A stretch of DNA of 64,000 bases, from contig NZ_LT629743.1 in the NCBI RefSeq assembly GCF_900105095.1, positions 434,001-498,000 of the forward strand, given 5' to 3'. The translations under genes and the position numbers were made by a program. Below the pieces are notes generated by a model. It ran no database searches. It was not told where the DNA came from and saw nothing but the letters and a program-made list of their open reading frames with translations. Origin of the DNA: Erythrobacter sp. HL-111 (GTDB lineage: Bacteria > Pseudomonadota > Alphaproteobacteria > Sphingomonadales > Sphingomonadaceae). Below, piece after piece: positions 26,318 to 34,210 of the stretch. The first letter of the stretch is position 1, and each line of letters starts with the position of its first letter.

Positions 26318-27475
26318 ATGACGGGCGGGGCATTGTCGCAGGCCGAGGCTTTTGCCCGCATTCGCCTGCTGCGCTCGCCCAATATCGGCCCGGTCAGCTA
26401 CGCCCAGCTCCTCGCCCGGTTCGGCACGGCGGCCGCCGCGCTCGATGCGCTCCCCGATCTCGCGCGGCGGGGGAGGGAGGCCTATCGCCCCGCGCCCGCC
26501 CAGCGGATCGAACGCGAGGTGGAGGCGGTGCGCCGCAGCGGCGCGCGCTACCTCTTCCACGACCAGCCCGATTACCCCGCGCTGCTCGGCGAACTCGAGA
26601 GCGCGCCGCCGATCCTCACCTGCCGGGGCGACCTTGCGCTGGCCGCGCGGCCCTGCGTCGCGATCGTGGGTGCGCGCAACGCCTCGGCCGCCGCGGTCAA
26701 GCTGGCGCGCGACTTTGCCGCGGGACTGGCGGAGGCCGGCTTCACCGTCGTCTCGGGCCTCGCGCGCGGGATCGACGGGGCGGCGCACGAGGGCGCCCTG
26801 GGCCGCGGATCCCGGGCCACCATCGGCGTGATCGCGAGCGGGATCGACATCGCCTATCCGCCCCAGCACGCCGACCTCCAGGAACGCATTGCGAGCGAGG
26901 CGTTGCTGATCGCCGAACAGCCCCCGGGGACCGAGCCGCGCGGACGCCATTTCCCCAGCCGCAACCGCATCATCGCGGGCCTGGCGAGCGGCACGCTGGT
27001 GGTCGAGGCCGCGCCGCGATCGGGTTCGCTCATCACCGCGCGGCTGGCGGGCGAGGCGGGGCGCGAGGTCATGGCGATCCCCGGATCTCCGCTCGATACC
27101 CGTTCGCAGGGGTGCAATCAGTTGATCCGCGACGGGGCGGTGCTGGTCCAGTCGGTCGAAGAGGTGATCGAACTGCTCGAAGGGTTCACCGGGCAGCCGC
27201 GCTCGACCTTCCGGGTCGGGGAGGCATCATCCGCGTTCGATTACGAGGAATTGCGGAAGCTCGAATGGGGCGAGGCGCGCAAGGAGCATGGCGGAGACAG
27301 GATCGCGGGGCTGCTGACCAAGGCGCCGATCGCGCTCGATGAGCTGATCCGCCAATCGGGCGCGACCCCGGCGGCGGTCCACATGGCGCTGCTCGAACTG
27401 GAACTGGCGGGCGAGATCGAGCGGCACGACGGCGGCCTCGTCAGCCTGTCGGGAGCATCGGGAGCGTCATCCTAG
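26318..27475 (+). CDS. dprA: DNA-processing protein DprA
   Basis: This ssDNA-binding protein loads RecA on incoming DNA during natural transformation. The ~385-residue protein has an N-terminal SAM-like helical region (RLLRSPNIGPVSYAQLLARFG), a Rossmann-like DprA core with VAIVGARNAS, GLARGIDGAAHEGAL and FPSRNRIIAGLA, and a C-terminal winged helix (about 310-380, LLTKAPIALDELIRQSG). The start is ATG 26318 with AGGAA upstream; a TTG 6 codons earlier is possible. Its stop overlaps the convergent sodC stop by 4 bp. Confidence 0.93.
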   Translation: MTGGALSQAEAFARIRLLRSPNIGPVSYAQLLARFGTAAAALDALPDLARRGREAYRPAPAQRIEREVEAVRRSGARYLFHDQPDYPALLGELESAPPILTCRGDLALAARPCVAIVGARNASAAAVKLARDFAAGLAEAGFTVVSGLARGIDGAAHEGALGRGSRATIGVIASGIDIAYPPQHADLQERIASEALLIAEQPPGTEPRGRHFPSRNRIIAGLASGTLVVEAAPRSGSLITARLAGEAGREVMAIPGSPLDTRSQGCNQLIRDGAVLVQSVEEVIELLEGFTGQPRSTFRVGEASSAFDYEELRKLEWGEARKEHGGDRIAGLLTKAPIALDELIRQSGATPAAVHMALLELELAGEIERHDGGLVSLSGASGASS

Positions 27476-28026
27476 CCGCGCTCGGCGAAGATCACCCCGC
27501 AGGCGACCCGGTCACCGGCCGAAGCCATGGTGCGGTAATCGTCCGCCCGGGCATGGACCATGATCGTCGAACCGTCGCCATCGGCAAGGGTGAAGGGATA
27601 GCGCCCGTTGTCCGGCCCGCGCAGCGTCACCTGCGGCACGTGGAATTCGCTCGTCGCCGTGCCGTCCTCGCCCACATGGACATTGGGCAGGTCGCCGACG
27701 TGATAACCGTCCTCGTTGTCGAAGCCGTGTTCGGAACCGACGGGATCGTAGTGGCCCCCGGCGGCCTTGAAATCGGGGGTGCAGGTGCCGGTCTCGTGGA
27801 TGTGGAAGCCGTGCGCGCCCTCGCCGAGGTTCTTCAGCCGCGCGACGATCAGCACGCCGTGTTCGGCCTGTTCGAAGGTCACGGTGCCGGCATCGAGCCC
27901 GTCGGCGGTCCGCAGCTGCGCCTCGACCTGCGCGCTGCCTTGCATCGACTGCGCGGCTAGCGGCACCGCCGCAAGCGCGATGACACCGGGCACGGCGATG
28001 GCGGAAAGGGGAAGGGATCGAAACAT
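27472..28026 (-). CDS. sodC: Periplasmic Cu/Zn superoxide dismutase
   Basis: This enzyme dismutates superoxide in the periplasm. The 184-residue precursor begins with a signal peptide (MFRSLPLSAIAVPGVIALAA, cleavage probably after AAQS or nearby). The mature part has copper and zinc ligands in HGFHIHETGTC, GGHYDP, HVGDLPNVHV and IMVHARADDY, with the disulfide Cys pair in TGTC and RVACGVIF. The start ATG 28026 has AGGAGCG at good distance. It diverges from topA and converges on dprA. Confidence 0.95.
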   Translation of the reverse strand: MFRSLPLSAIAVPGVIALAAVPLAAQSMQGSAQVEAQLRTADGLDAGTVTFEQAEHGVLIVARLKNLGEGAHGFHIHETGTCTPDFKAAGGHYDPVGSEHGFDNEDGYHVGDLPNVHVGEDGTATSEFHVPQVTLRGPDNGRYPFTLADGDGSTIMVHARADDYRTMASAGDRVACGVIFAERG

Positions 28027-28266
28027 GGCTGTGCGCTCCTGATCTGTGGCAGAGCAATTGGCAGAGCAAATCCCCGCCGCAGGCCCTGTTCCGGCAGGCA
28101 GGGCAGGGCGGGGCGCAGCCGCGCCGGGGCGTGCGGCGGGCGTCTTCGCGCTTGAATTTGCACTACCCTTGCGCCACTTCGGCGCGCGCTTTCCCGCTTG
28201 ACGCACCTTCACGGCGCGTTCCACCCTCGCGCACACGCATACGTAAGGGACCGTTCCGCAGCCGCC

Positions 28267-30876
28267 ATGCAGCTTGTCATCGTCGAATCGCCGGCCAAGG
28301 CGAAAACCATCGAGAAATACCTCGGCAAGGACTACAAGGTCCTCGCCTCCTACGGCCATGTCCGCGACCTTCCGCCCAAGGACGGCAGCGTGCGCCCGGA
28401 CGAGGATTTCGCGATGGACTGGGAACCCTACCGGGACAAGCAGAGCCGCATCAAGGACATCGCGGACGCAGCGAAGAAGGCCGACCGGCTGGTCCTCGCG
28501 ACCGACCCCGATCGCGAGGGCGAGGCGATCAGCTGGCACGTGCTGGAGATCCTGAAGAAGAAGAAGGCGCTGCCTGCGGCGGTCGAGCGGGTCACGTTCA
28601 ATTCGATCACCAAGCAATCCGTGACCGAGGCGATGGCGCGTCCGCGCGAGCTCGACCAGCCGCTGATCGACGCCTATCTCGGGCGGCGGGCGCTCGACTA
28701 CCTGTTCGGATTTACCCTTTCGCCCGTCCTGTGGCGCAAGCTGCCGGGCGCCAAGAGTGCGGGCCGCGTGCAATCGGTCGCCCTGCGCCTCATCGTCGAC
28801 CGCGAGCGCGAGATCGAGGCCTTCCGCGCGGACGAATACTGGTCGGTGATCGCCACGCTCGAACACGATTCCACCCGGTTCGACGCGCGCCTCGTGCGCT
28901 ACAAGGGCGAGAAGCTGGAAAAGCTCAGCCTCGGCCACCAGACGATCGCGCTGGAAGCGAAGGCCGCGGTCGAGGCCGCGCGTTTCACGGTCGAGGATGT
29001 CGAGAAGAAACCGCTCAGGCGCAATCCCGCGCCGCCCTTCACCACTTCGACCATGCAGCAGGAAGCCGCGCGCAAGCTCGGTTTCTCGGCCAGCCACACG
29101 ATGCGGCTGGCGCAATCGCTCTACGAGGCGGGGGCGATCACCTATATGCGGACCGACGGCGTGCAGATGGATGCGAGCGCGATCGCTGCGTGCCGCGACA
29201 CGATCGCGGAGCGGTACGAGAGCGCCTATCTCCCCGAAAAGCCGCGTCATTACAGCACCAAGGCCAAGAACGCCCAGGAAGCGCACGAAGCGATCCGGCC
29301 CACCGACTTCGCCCGCGACCGGGCCGGCACGGGCGACGAGGCGAAGCTTTACGCCCTGATCTGGAAACGCGCCATGGCGAGCCAGATGGCGACCGCCCAG
29401 CTCGAACGCACGACCGTCACGCTGCGCGATGCGACCGGGCAGCACGAACTGCGCGCGACCGGACAGGTGGTGGTCTTCCCGGGCTATTTCGCGGTCTACC
29501 AGGAAGGGCGCGACGACAGCGAGGACGACGAGGAAGGCCTCCTCCCGCTCCTTCGCAAGGGCGATGCCCCCACGAAACACGCGGTGCAGGCCAACCAGCA
29601 TTTCACCCAGCCCCCGCCGCGCTTTTCCGAGGCGAGCCTTGTCAAACGGCTCGAAGAGCTCGGCATCGGGCGGCCCTCGACCTACGCCTCGACCATCCAG
29701 ACCCTGCGCGACCGCGACTATGTCCGGATGGAAAAGAACCGTTTCTTCGCCGAGGAATCGGGCCGCCTGCTGACCGCCTTCCTCGAACGTTTCTTCCCGC
29801 GCTATGTCGCCTATGATTTCACCGCGGGGATGGAGGACGAGCTCGACGTCGTTTCCGACGGGCGCGAGGATTACAAGGCGCTGCTCGCCAAGTTCTGGGC
29901 CGATTTCAAGCCCAAGGCCGACGAGGTCATGGAGAAGCTGCCGAGCGAGGTCACCGAGGTCCTCGACGACTATCTCTCCGACTTCCTCTTCCCCCCGCGC
30001 GAGGACGGCAAGGACCCGCGTGCCTGCCCGATGTGCGAACAGGAAGGGCGCGAGGGCGGGCGCCTGAGCTTGCGCGGCGGCCGGTTCGGCGCCTTCGTCG
30101 CCTGCAACAATTACCCCGAATGCAAGTACACCCGCCGCTTCGCCCAGCCGGGCGCCGACGGGGCGGACCAGGCCGAGGACGGGCTGATGGGCACGCATCC
30201 CGAGACCGGGGCGGAGATCCACCGCAAGACCGGCCGCTTCGGACCTTATATCGAGATGGAGCACGACGGGACCAAGAAGCGCGCCTCGATTCCCAAGGAT
30301 CTGGACGATTTCGATCTCGAATGGGCGATCAAGCTCCTCGACCTGCCGCGCATCATCGGGACGCATCCCGAAACCGGCAAGGAGATCGAGGCGGCGATCG
30401 GGCGCTACGGCCCCTATCTTCGCCATGACGGCAAATACGCCAAGCTTTCCTCGACCCGCGACGTGTTCGAGACCGGCATGAACGCCGCCGTCGCGCTGCT
30501 TGCCGAAGCGGCCAACCGCAAGGGCGGCACGCGGGGCAAGGCGGAGCCGATCAAGGTGCTGGGCGAACACCCGACCAGCGGGGGCGAGATCAAGGTCATG
30601 CCGGGCCGCTATGGCCCCTATGTCACCGATGGCACCACCAACGCGACCATCCCCAAGGACGTGAAGCCGGAAGAGGTCGAACTCGCCCGGGCGATCGAGC
30701 TGATCGACGCGCGCGCCGCCAAGGCTCCGGCGAAGAAGGGCCGCAAGAAGGCGCCGGCGAAGAAGAAGGCCCCCGCGAAATCGGCGACGAAGAAACCGGC
30801 GGCCAAGAAGGCTCCCGCCGGGAAGGCCGGGGCGAAAAAGACCGCATCCGGCCCGGCCAAGCAAGCCGCCGAATAG
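28267..30876 (+). CDS. topA: DNA topoisomerase I
   Basis: This type IA topoisomerase relaxes negative supercoils. The 869-residue protein starts MQLVIVESPAKAKTIEKYLG (Toprim), has the acidic triad region ATDPDREGEAIS, and the catalytic Tyr in YEAGAITYMRTDGVQ. A C-terminal Cys4 zinc finger is visible (CPMC, then CNNYPEC), followed by repeated GTHPETG/GRYGPY topoisomerase C-terminal modules. The last ~50 residues are a Lys/Ala/Pro-rich basic tail (KKAPAKKKAPAKSATKK), common in alphaproteobacterial TopA. The start is ATG 28267; the frame is open 23 codons further up. Confidence 0.96.
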   Translation: MQLVIVESPAKAKTIEKYLGKDYKVLASYGHVRDLPPKDGSVRPDEDFAMDWEPYRDKQSRIKDIADAAKKADRLVLATDPDREGEAISWHVLEILKKKKALPAAVERVTFNSITKQSVTEAMARPRELDQPLIDAYLGRRALDYLFGFTLSPVLWRKLPGAKSAGRVQSVALRLIVDREREIEAFRADEYWSVIATLEHDSTRFDARLVRYKGEKLEKLSLGHQTIALEAKAAVEAARFTVEDVEKKPLRRNPAPPFTTSTMQQEAARKLGFSASHTMRLAQSLYEAGAITYMRTDGVQMDASAIAACRDTIAERYESAYLPEKPRHYSTKAKNAQEAHEAIRPTDFARDRAGTGDEAKLYALIWKRAMASQMATAQLERTTVTLRDATGQHELRATGQVVVFPGYFAVYQEGRDDSEDDEEGLLPLLRKGDAPTKHAVQANQHFTQPPPRFSEASLVKRLEELGIGRPSTYASTIQTLRDRDYVRMEKNRFFAEESGRLLTAFLERFFPRYVAYDFTAGMEDELDVVSDGREDYKALLAKFWADFKPKADEVMEKLPSEVTEVLDDYLSDFLFPPREDGKDPRACPMCEQEGREGGRLSLRGGRFGAFVACNNYPECKYTRRFAQPGADGADQAEDGLMGTHPETGAEIHRKTGRFGPYIEMEHDGTKKRASIPKDLDDFDLEWAIKLLDLPRIIGTHPETGKEIEAAIGRYGPYLRHDGKYAKLSSTRDVFETGMNAAVALLAEAANRKGGTRGKAEPIKVLGEHPTSGGEIKVMPGRYGPYVTDGTTNATIPKDVKPEEVELARAIELIDARAAKAPAKKGRKKAPAKKKAPAKSATKKPAAKKAPAGKAGAKKTASGPAKQAAE

Positions 30877-30886
30877 GGGCGGTTCC

Positions 30887-30931
30887 GGGGGCCGGGCAGG
30901 TGCGGGCGCACCCTCTTTCCCGGCCCCCTTT
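30887..30931 (+). terminator. Nested hairpin terminator after topA
   Basis: GGGGGCCGGG (30887-30896) pairs perfectly with CCCGGCCCCC (30919-30928), with a second perfect hairpin GGTGCG/CGCACC inside the loop and a short T run after it. It lies 10 bp after the topA stop, so it probably ends topA transcription. Confidence 0.65.
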
Positions 30932-31024
30932 CGCGCCCGGCTTTGCCCCAGGCGCTTGCGCGTGTTGGTAAATCGTCAAGCATTGTTTCGTATCACTCCG
31001 GCCCATGACCCAGGGGCCGCAAAC

Positions 31025-31345
31025 GTGATCGAAATCGAAGTCCAGAACGAAACGCACCAGACCCAGTCGCGCATCCGCTTCGCCGCGGTGCCGCGCATCG
31101 GCGAGGGCATTCGCCTGCGCGAACCGGACGGCATGTGGGCGAGTTACGACGTGCTCGACGTGTGGTACCAGAAGGCCGAGTTCGGCGATGTCTGGATGCC
31201 CTATCTCCACGTCCGCATGACGCCGGGCGAAGGCAGCGGTGGGGGCGGCGGGGGCGGCTCGCGTGAACCGGGTTTCGAGGATTACGACACCGGCTACGGC
31301 CACGGCGCCGTCCATGCAGGGGAGCTCGAGCCATTCAAAATCTGA
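31025..31345 (+). CDS. Conserved hypothetical protein with glycine-rich linker
   Basis: I do not recognise a characterised family for this 106-residue protein. It has a compact N-terminal domain of mostly beta character (VIEIEVQNETHQTQSRIRF, REPDGMWASYDVLDVWYQKA), an eight-to-ten residue glycine tract (EGSGGGGGGGSREP) and an acidic tail. The start is GTG 31025 with AGGGG upstream; no in-frame ATG is suitable. Its 3' end overlaps the probable start of the following response regulator, suggesting translational coupling. Confidence 0.6.
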   Translation: MIEIEVQNETHQTQSRIRFAAVPRIGEGIRLREPDGMWASYDVLDVWYQKAEFGDVWMPYLHVRMTPGEGSGGGGGGGSREPGFEDYDTGYGHGAVHAGELEPFKI

Positions 31346-31959
31346 TCAAGCGCAACACCGGGCCGCATCGGGGGCGCCAGGGCGGCAAGACCCTGGCGGA
31401 AAAGCTCGCCGAGGCGGAGGACACGCTCCCGGTCGAAACGCCCGCGGACGTGGCGTCCTCAGTCGATGACGTGGTGGATGCCGGGGCGACGCGTCCCGCG
31501 AGCGGCCGTGCCGACACGAGCGAGACCGACGCCATCGTGCGCGCGGCGAAGGCGATGCGCGACGGCGCCGCGGCCGAGGGCGCTCCGGCGCAGGCGAAGG
31601 CCTGCCTGATTGTCGACGACAGCCGCGTGATCCGCAAGGTTTCGAGCAAGATCGCCAGGAGCCTCGGCTACGTGCCGGTGGAGGCGCAGGACGGGATCGA
31701 GGCGCTCGCCCGCTGCCGAAAGGCGATGCCCGCGCTGGTCCTGACCGACTGGAACATGCCGGAAATGGACGGCCTCGAATTCGTCCGCCAGCTGCGCGCG
31801 ATCCCGACGCCGAAACCGCCGGTGGTGGTGTTCTGCACTGCCAAGGGCGATGCGACCGACATCCACGAAGGCATCAAGGCCGGCGCGGACGACTACATCG
31901 TCAAGCCCTTCGACGAGGCCGCGCTGAAGGCAAAGCTGGAGAAACTCGGGCGGGGGTGA
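31333..31959 (+). CDS. CheY-like response regulator with N-terminal extension and unusual start
   Basis: The C-terminal ~120 residues are a receiver domain: acidic residues in CLIVDDSRVIRKV, phosphoacceptor Asp in LVLTDWNMPEMDGLEF, Thr in VFCTAKGD and Lys in YIVKPFDEA. The first conventional start in frame is GTG 31450 (169 residues). However, 39 further codons upstream (NLIKRNTGPHRGRQGGKTLA onward) show the strong G/C third-position bias of real genes after the preceding gene has stopped. The only well-placed ribosome site (GGAG at 31321-31324) points to ATT at 31333, with CTG at 31342 as the alternative. I annotate the longer form (about 208 residues). No kinase is adjacent. Confidence 0.75.
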   Translation: MQNLIKRNTGPHRGRQGGKTLAEKLAEAEDTLPVETPADVASSVDDVVDAGATRPASGRADTSETDAIVRAAKAMRDGAAAEGAPAQAKACLIVDDSRVIRKVSSKIARSLGYVPVEAQDGIEALARCRKAMPALVLTDWNMPEMDGLEFVRQLRAIPTPKPPVVVFCTAKGDATDIHEGIKAGADDYIVKPFDEAALKAKLEKLGRG

Positions 31960-32053
31960 GGCTCGCGCACCGAGGCGAATGTCGGCTTGCGGGCGGTATT
32001 CGCTAGCCGCGTTCTGAACGTGAGTGGGCGCTGATCTGCCCTTCATCTTCCCC

Positions 32054-32084
32054 CGTCGCCCCGTGCTTGACACGGGGCTTGGCT
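32054..32084 (+). repeat. Left 31-bp inverted repeat of the GIY-YIG unit
   Basis: This is the exact reverse complement of 32411-32441. It contains the inner palindrome CCCCGTGCTTGACACGGGG and lies 17 bp before the nuclease start codon, so it is also in a position to act as an operator or hairpin for that gene. Confidence 0.85.
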
Positions 32085-32101
32085 TCTCTTTGGCTGGGTC
32101 G

Positions 32102-32452
32102 ATGCGAAAGGGTGGCTGGCTCTACATCATGGCGAACCGCTTTCGCGGCGGCATGTATGTGGGCGTGACATCCGATTTGCCGCAGCGGGTTTGGCAGCAC
32201 CGCGAAGGCCGGGGTTCCGAGCATGTCCGCGACTTCGCCAAGACCCGGCTTGTCTATGCCGAGCGGCACGAGGACATCGAACGCGCCATCGCGCGCGAAA
32301 AGCTCGTCAAGAAATGGAAGCGGGAATGGAAGTTCGCCCTGATCGAGGCGGACAACCCGGACTGGCACGATCTTTGCGGCCGATGGTTCGCGATCGACGA
32401 AGAAGAAAATAGCCAAGCCCCGTGTCAAGCACGGGGCGACGAAGGGGTTTGA
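32102..32452 (+). CDS. Small GIY-YIG nuclease-domain protein
   Basis: This 116-residue protein is a stand-alone GIY-YIG domain of the UvrC/URI type. The signature halves are LYIM (residues 7-10) and MYVGV (18-22). The conserved Arg is in LPQRVWQH and the metal-binding Glu in AIAREKLVKKWKREWK (about Glu66). There is no DNA-binding partner domain. The start is ATG 32102; the open frame extends upstream only through the left repeat. Such small GIY-YIG genes are common in alphaproteobacteria and their cellular role is not established. Confidence 0.85.
   Translation: MRKGGWLYIMANRFRGGMYVGVTSDLPQRVWQHREGRGSEHVRDFAKTRLVYAERHEDIERAIAREKLVKKWKREWKFALIEADNPDWHDLCGRWFAIDEEENSQAPCQARGDEGV
32411..32441 (-). 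repeat. Right 31-bp inverted repeat of the GIY-YIG unit
   Basis: This is the exact reverse complement of 32054-32084. It lies inside the 3' end of the nuclease gene and encodes about residues 104-113 (SQAPCQARGD), so the protein's tail is made by the repeat. Confidence 0.85.
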
Positions 32453-32538
32453 CGGCAACGGGGTCGCAAGCGGAGTGACCGTTTTTGTCCCGGCATTGCG
32501 CTAAGCGGACGCGGTCGGCGATTGGTCGGCGAACGCCC

Positions 32539-33444
32539 CTACTTCACCCAGTCCAGCCCCGTTTCCTCGAACAGTTCCTTGTCCTCGCTCCAGCCCTCCA
32601 GCACCTTCACGTGCAGGAACAGGTGGACCTTCACGCCCAATAGCTCCGACAATTCCTTGCGCGCCGCCTCGCCGATTGCCTTGATCTTCTGGCCGCCCTT
32701 GCCGAGCACGATGGGGCGCTGGGTTTCGCGGGCGACGACGATCTGCTGGTGGATCTCGAGGCTGCCGTCGGGGCGGTGCTGGTAGAGTTCGGGCCGCACC
32801 GCGCTGTCGTAAGGCAGCTCCTCGTGCAGCTGGCGGTAGAGCTGTTCGCGCGTGATCTCGGCGGCGAGCAGGCGTTCGGAGGCGTCGGAGACCTGGTCCT
32901 CCGGATACATCCAAGGCCCCTCCGGCATCAGCTTTGCCAGCGCCTCCTTCATCTCGCCAACGCCTTCGCCGGTGAGCGCGGAGACGAAGAAGATTTCCGC
33001 GAAGTCGACCTTCTGCGAAAGCTCCTGCGCCAGCGCCAGCAGCGGCTCCTTCCTGGACACATCGACCTTGTTGAGGACGAGGATCTTTCTCTCGGGCCGC
33101 TGGCCGAGCGCCTCCAGCAGCGGCTCCAGCTCGTGCCGCCGCTGCTTGACCGGATCGACCAGCAGCAGGACCGCGTCGGCGCTCTCCGCGCCTTCCCACG
33201 CTGCGCTCACCATCGCCCGGTCGAGCCGGCGGCGCGGCGCGAAGATGCCGGGCGTGTCGACGAGGATCATCTGCACCGGACCATGGAGCGCGATGCCGAG
33301 CATCCGGGCGCGCGTCGTCTGCGCCTTGGCGCTGGTGATCGCGACCTTCTGGCCGACCAACTGGTTCACCAGGGTCGACTTCCCCGCATTGGGGGCGCCG
33401 ATCACGGCGACCACTCCGCAGCGGGTAGGGGGCGTATCGCTCAT
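32539..33444 (-). CDS. era: GTPase Era
   Basis: This essential GTPase binds 16S rRNA during 30S ribosome maturation. The 301-residue protein has G1 GAPNAGKSTLVNQL, G2 around TTRARMLGI, G3 DTPG, G4 NKVD and a C-terminal KH domain (about 215-301) with IVLGKGGQKIKAIGEAAR. It is the last gene of lepB-rnc-era. The 67-bp gap between rnc and era contains a perfect 16-bp parS-like palindrome. Confidence 0.96.
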   Translation of the reverse strand: MSDTPPTRCGVVAVIGAPNAGKSTLVNQLVGQKVAITSAKAQTTRARMLGIALHGPVQMILVDTPGIFAPRRRLDRAMVSAAWEGAESADAVLLLVDPVKQRRHELEPLLEALGQRPERKILVLNKVDVSRKEPLLALAQELSQKVDFAEIFFVSALTGEGVGEMKEALAKLMPEGPWMYPEDQVSDASERLLAAEITREQLYRQLHEELPYDSAVRPELYQHRPDGSLEIHQQIVVARETQRPIVLGKGGQKIKAIGEAARKELSELLGVKVHLFLHVKVLEGWSEDKELFEETGLDWVK

Positions 33445-33468
33445 TGCGCGCGCTCCTCCGCACTTGCA

Positions 33469-33484
33469 TGTTCCACGTGGAACA
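33469..33484. other. parS: Probable chromosomal parS site (ParB-binding centromere)
   Basis: The 16-mer TGTTCCACGTGGAACA is a perfect palindrome with the CACGTG core and GTT/AAC arms of bacterial chromosomal parS sites (general form TGTTnCACGTGnAACA). It lies in the rnc-era gap, and the symmetry extends by one more base pair on each side. A perfect 16-bp match is not expected by chance in 64 kb. ParB loads here and spreads; parS sites cluster near the replication origin, so this part of the chromosome is probably origin-proximal. Confidence 0.78.
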
Positions 33485-33511
33485 TATATGGAACATTAGC
33501 GTCGTTTCGGC

Positions 33512-34210
33512 TCATCCGTACTGCTCCAGGAATTTCTGCGCGGCGAGCCGTTCGGCCTCGCCCTTGCTCGATGCGGTCGCCTCGGCGCTGCCGACGCTGG
33601 GGATGGTGACTTCGACGGTGAAGCGCGCCGCATGGTCGGGACCGCTGCGGTCGATGACGGAATAGCTCGGCATGGCGCGGCGGTTGCCCGCGGCCCATTC
33701 CTGCAGCGCGCTCTTGGGATGTTTCGCCTTGCCCGCATCGCCCGCGAATTCGACGGCCCACAGGCGGTAGATGATCTCGCGCGTAGCATCGAACCCGTTC
33801 TCGACGAAGTTCGCGCCGATCAGCGCCTCCATCGCGTCGCCCAGGATCTTGTCGCTGTCCGTCCCGCCGTCCTCGCGCGCCTGCTTGCCGAGGCGGATGT
33901 GGGCGGGCACGCCGATCGCCCGGGCGACGCGCGCGCAGGTGCGTCCGCTGACGAGGGCGTTGAGGCGCTGCGAAAGCTGGCCTTCGGGGGCATCGCCCGC
34001 ATGGTAGAGCCAGCTCGCCACCGACAGGCCGAGCACCCGGTCGCCGAGGAATTCGAGCCGCTGGTAGTCGATGTCGCCCTTCGCCGAACTCGCGCCGTTG
34101 TAGCTGCCGTGGGTCAGCGCCTCGAGCCAGACGCGTTCCTCGCCGACCTTGAAACCCGCCTCGACGAGCCATGCTCGCGTCGCCTCCGCCAGCTCGCCTC
34201 GCCCGCTCAC
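33512..34210 (-). CDS. rnc: Ribonuclease III
   Basis: This double-strand-specific endoribonuclease processes rRNA and mRNA duplexes. The 232-residue protein has the signature RLEFLGDRVLGL, the second acidic site DAMEALIGANFVENG and a C-terminal double-stranded RNA-binding domain (about 155-230, PKSALQEWAAGN, GEAERLAAQKFLEQ). It starts at GTG 34210, overlapping the lepB stop as GTGA, which fixes the start although the frame is open far upstream. Confidence 0.95.
   Translation of the reverse strand: MSGRGELAEATRAWLVEAGFKVGEERVWLEALTHGSYNGASSAKGDIDYQRLEFLGDRVLGLSVASWLYHAGDAPEGQLSQRLNALVSGRTCARVARAIGVPAHIRLGKQAREDGGTDSDKILGDAMEALIGANFVENGFDATREIIYRLWAVEFAGDAGKAKHPKSALQEWAAGNRRAMPSYSVIDRSGPDHAARFTVEVTIPSVGSAEATASSKGEAERLAAQKFLEQYG

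Larger units (their letters stand above)
32054..32441. mobile_element. Putative compact element: GIY-YIG gene between 31-bp inverted repeats
   Basis: A 31-bp sequence at 32054-32084 is repeated exactly, in inverted orientation, at 32411-32441. Each copy contains its own palindrome (CCCCGTG, 5-bp centre CTTGA, CACGGGG). Between them lies only a GIY-YIG nuclease gene, whose last codons run into the right repeat. The shape resembles a minimal mobile unit or a REP-like palindrome pair with its own nuclease. No target-site duplication is evident, so mobility is inferred. Confidence 0.55.

Noticed and set aside
27472..30864. 1130-codon open frame on the minus strand opposite topA
   Set aside because: It is the GC-rich antisense shadow of topA; only its last 184 codons (sodC) are real, as shown by a ribosome site, signal peptide and metal ligands.
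32003..32458. 151-codon minus-strand frame over the GIY-YIG gene
   Set aside because: It is fully antisense to a recognisable nuclease domain and has no motif of its own; its apparent ends come from the inverted repeats.
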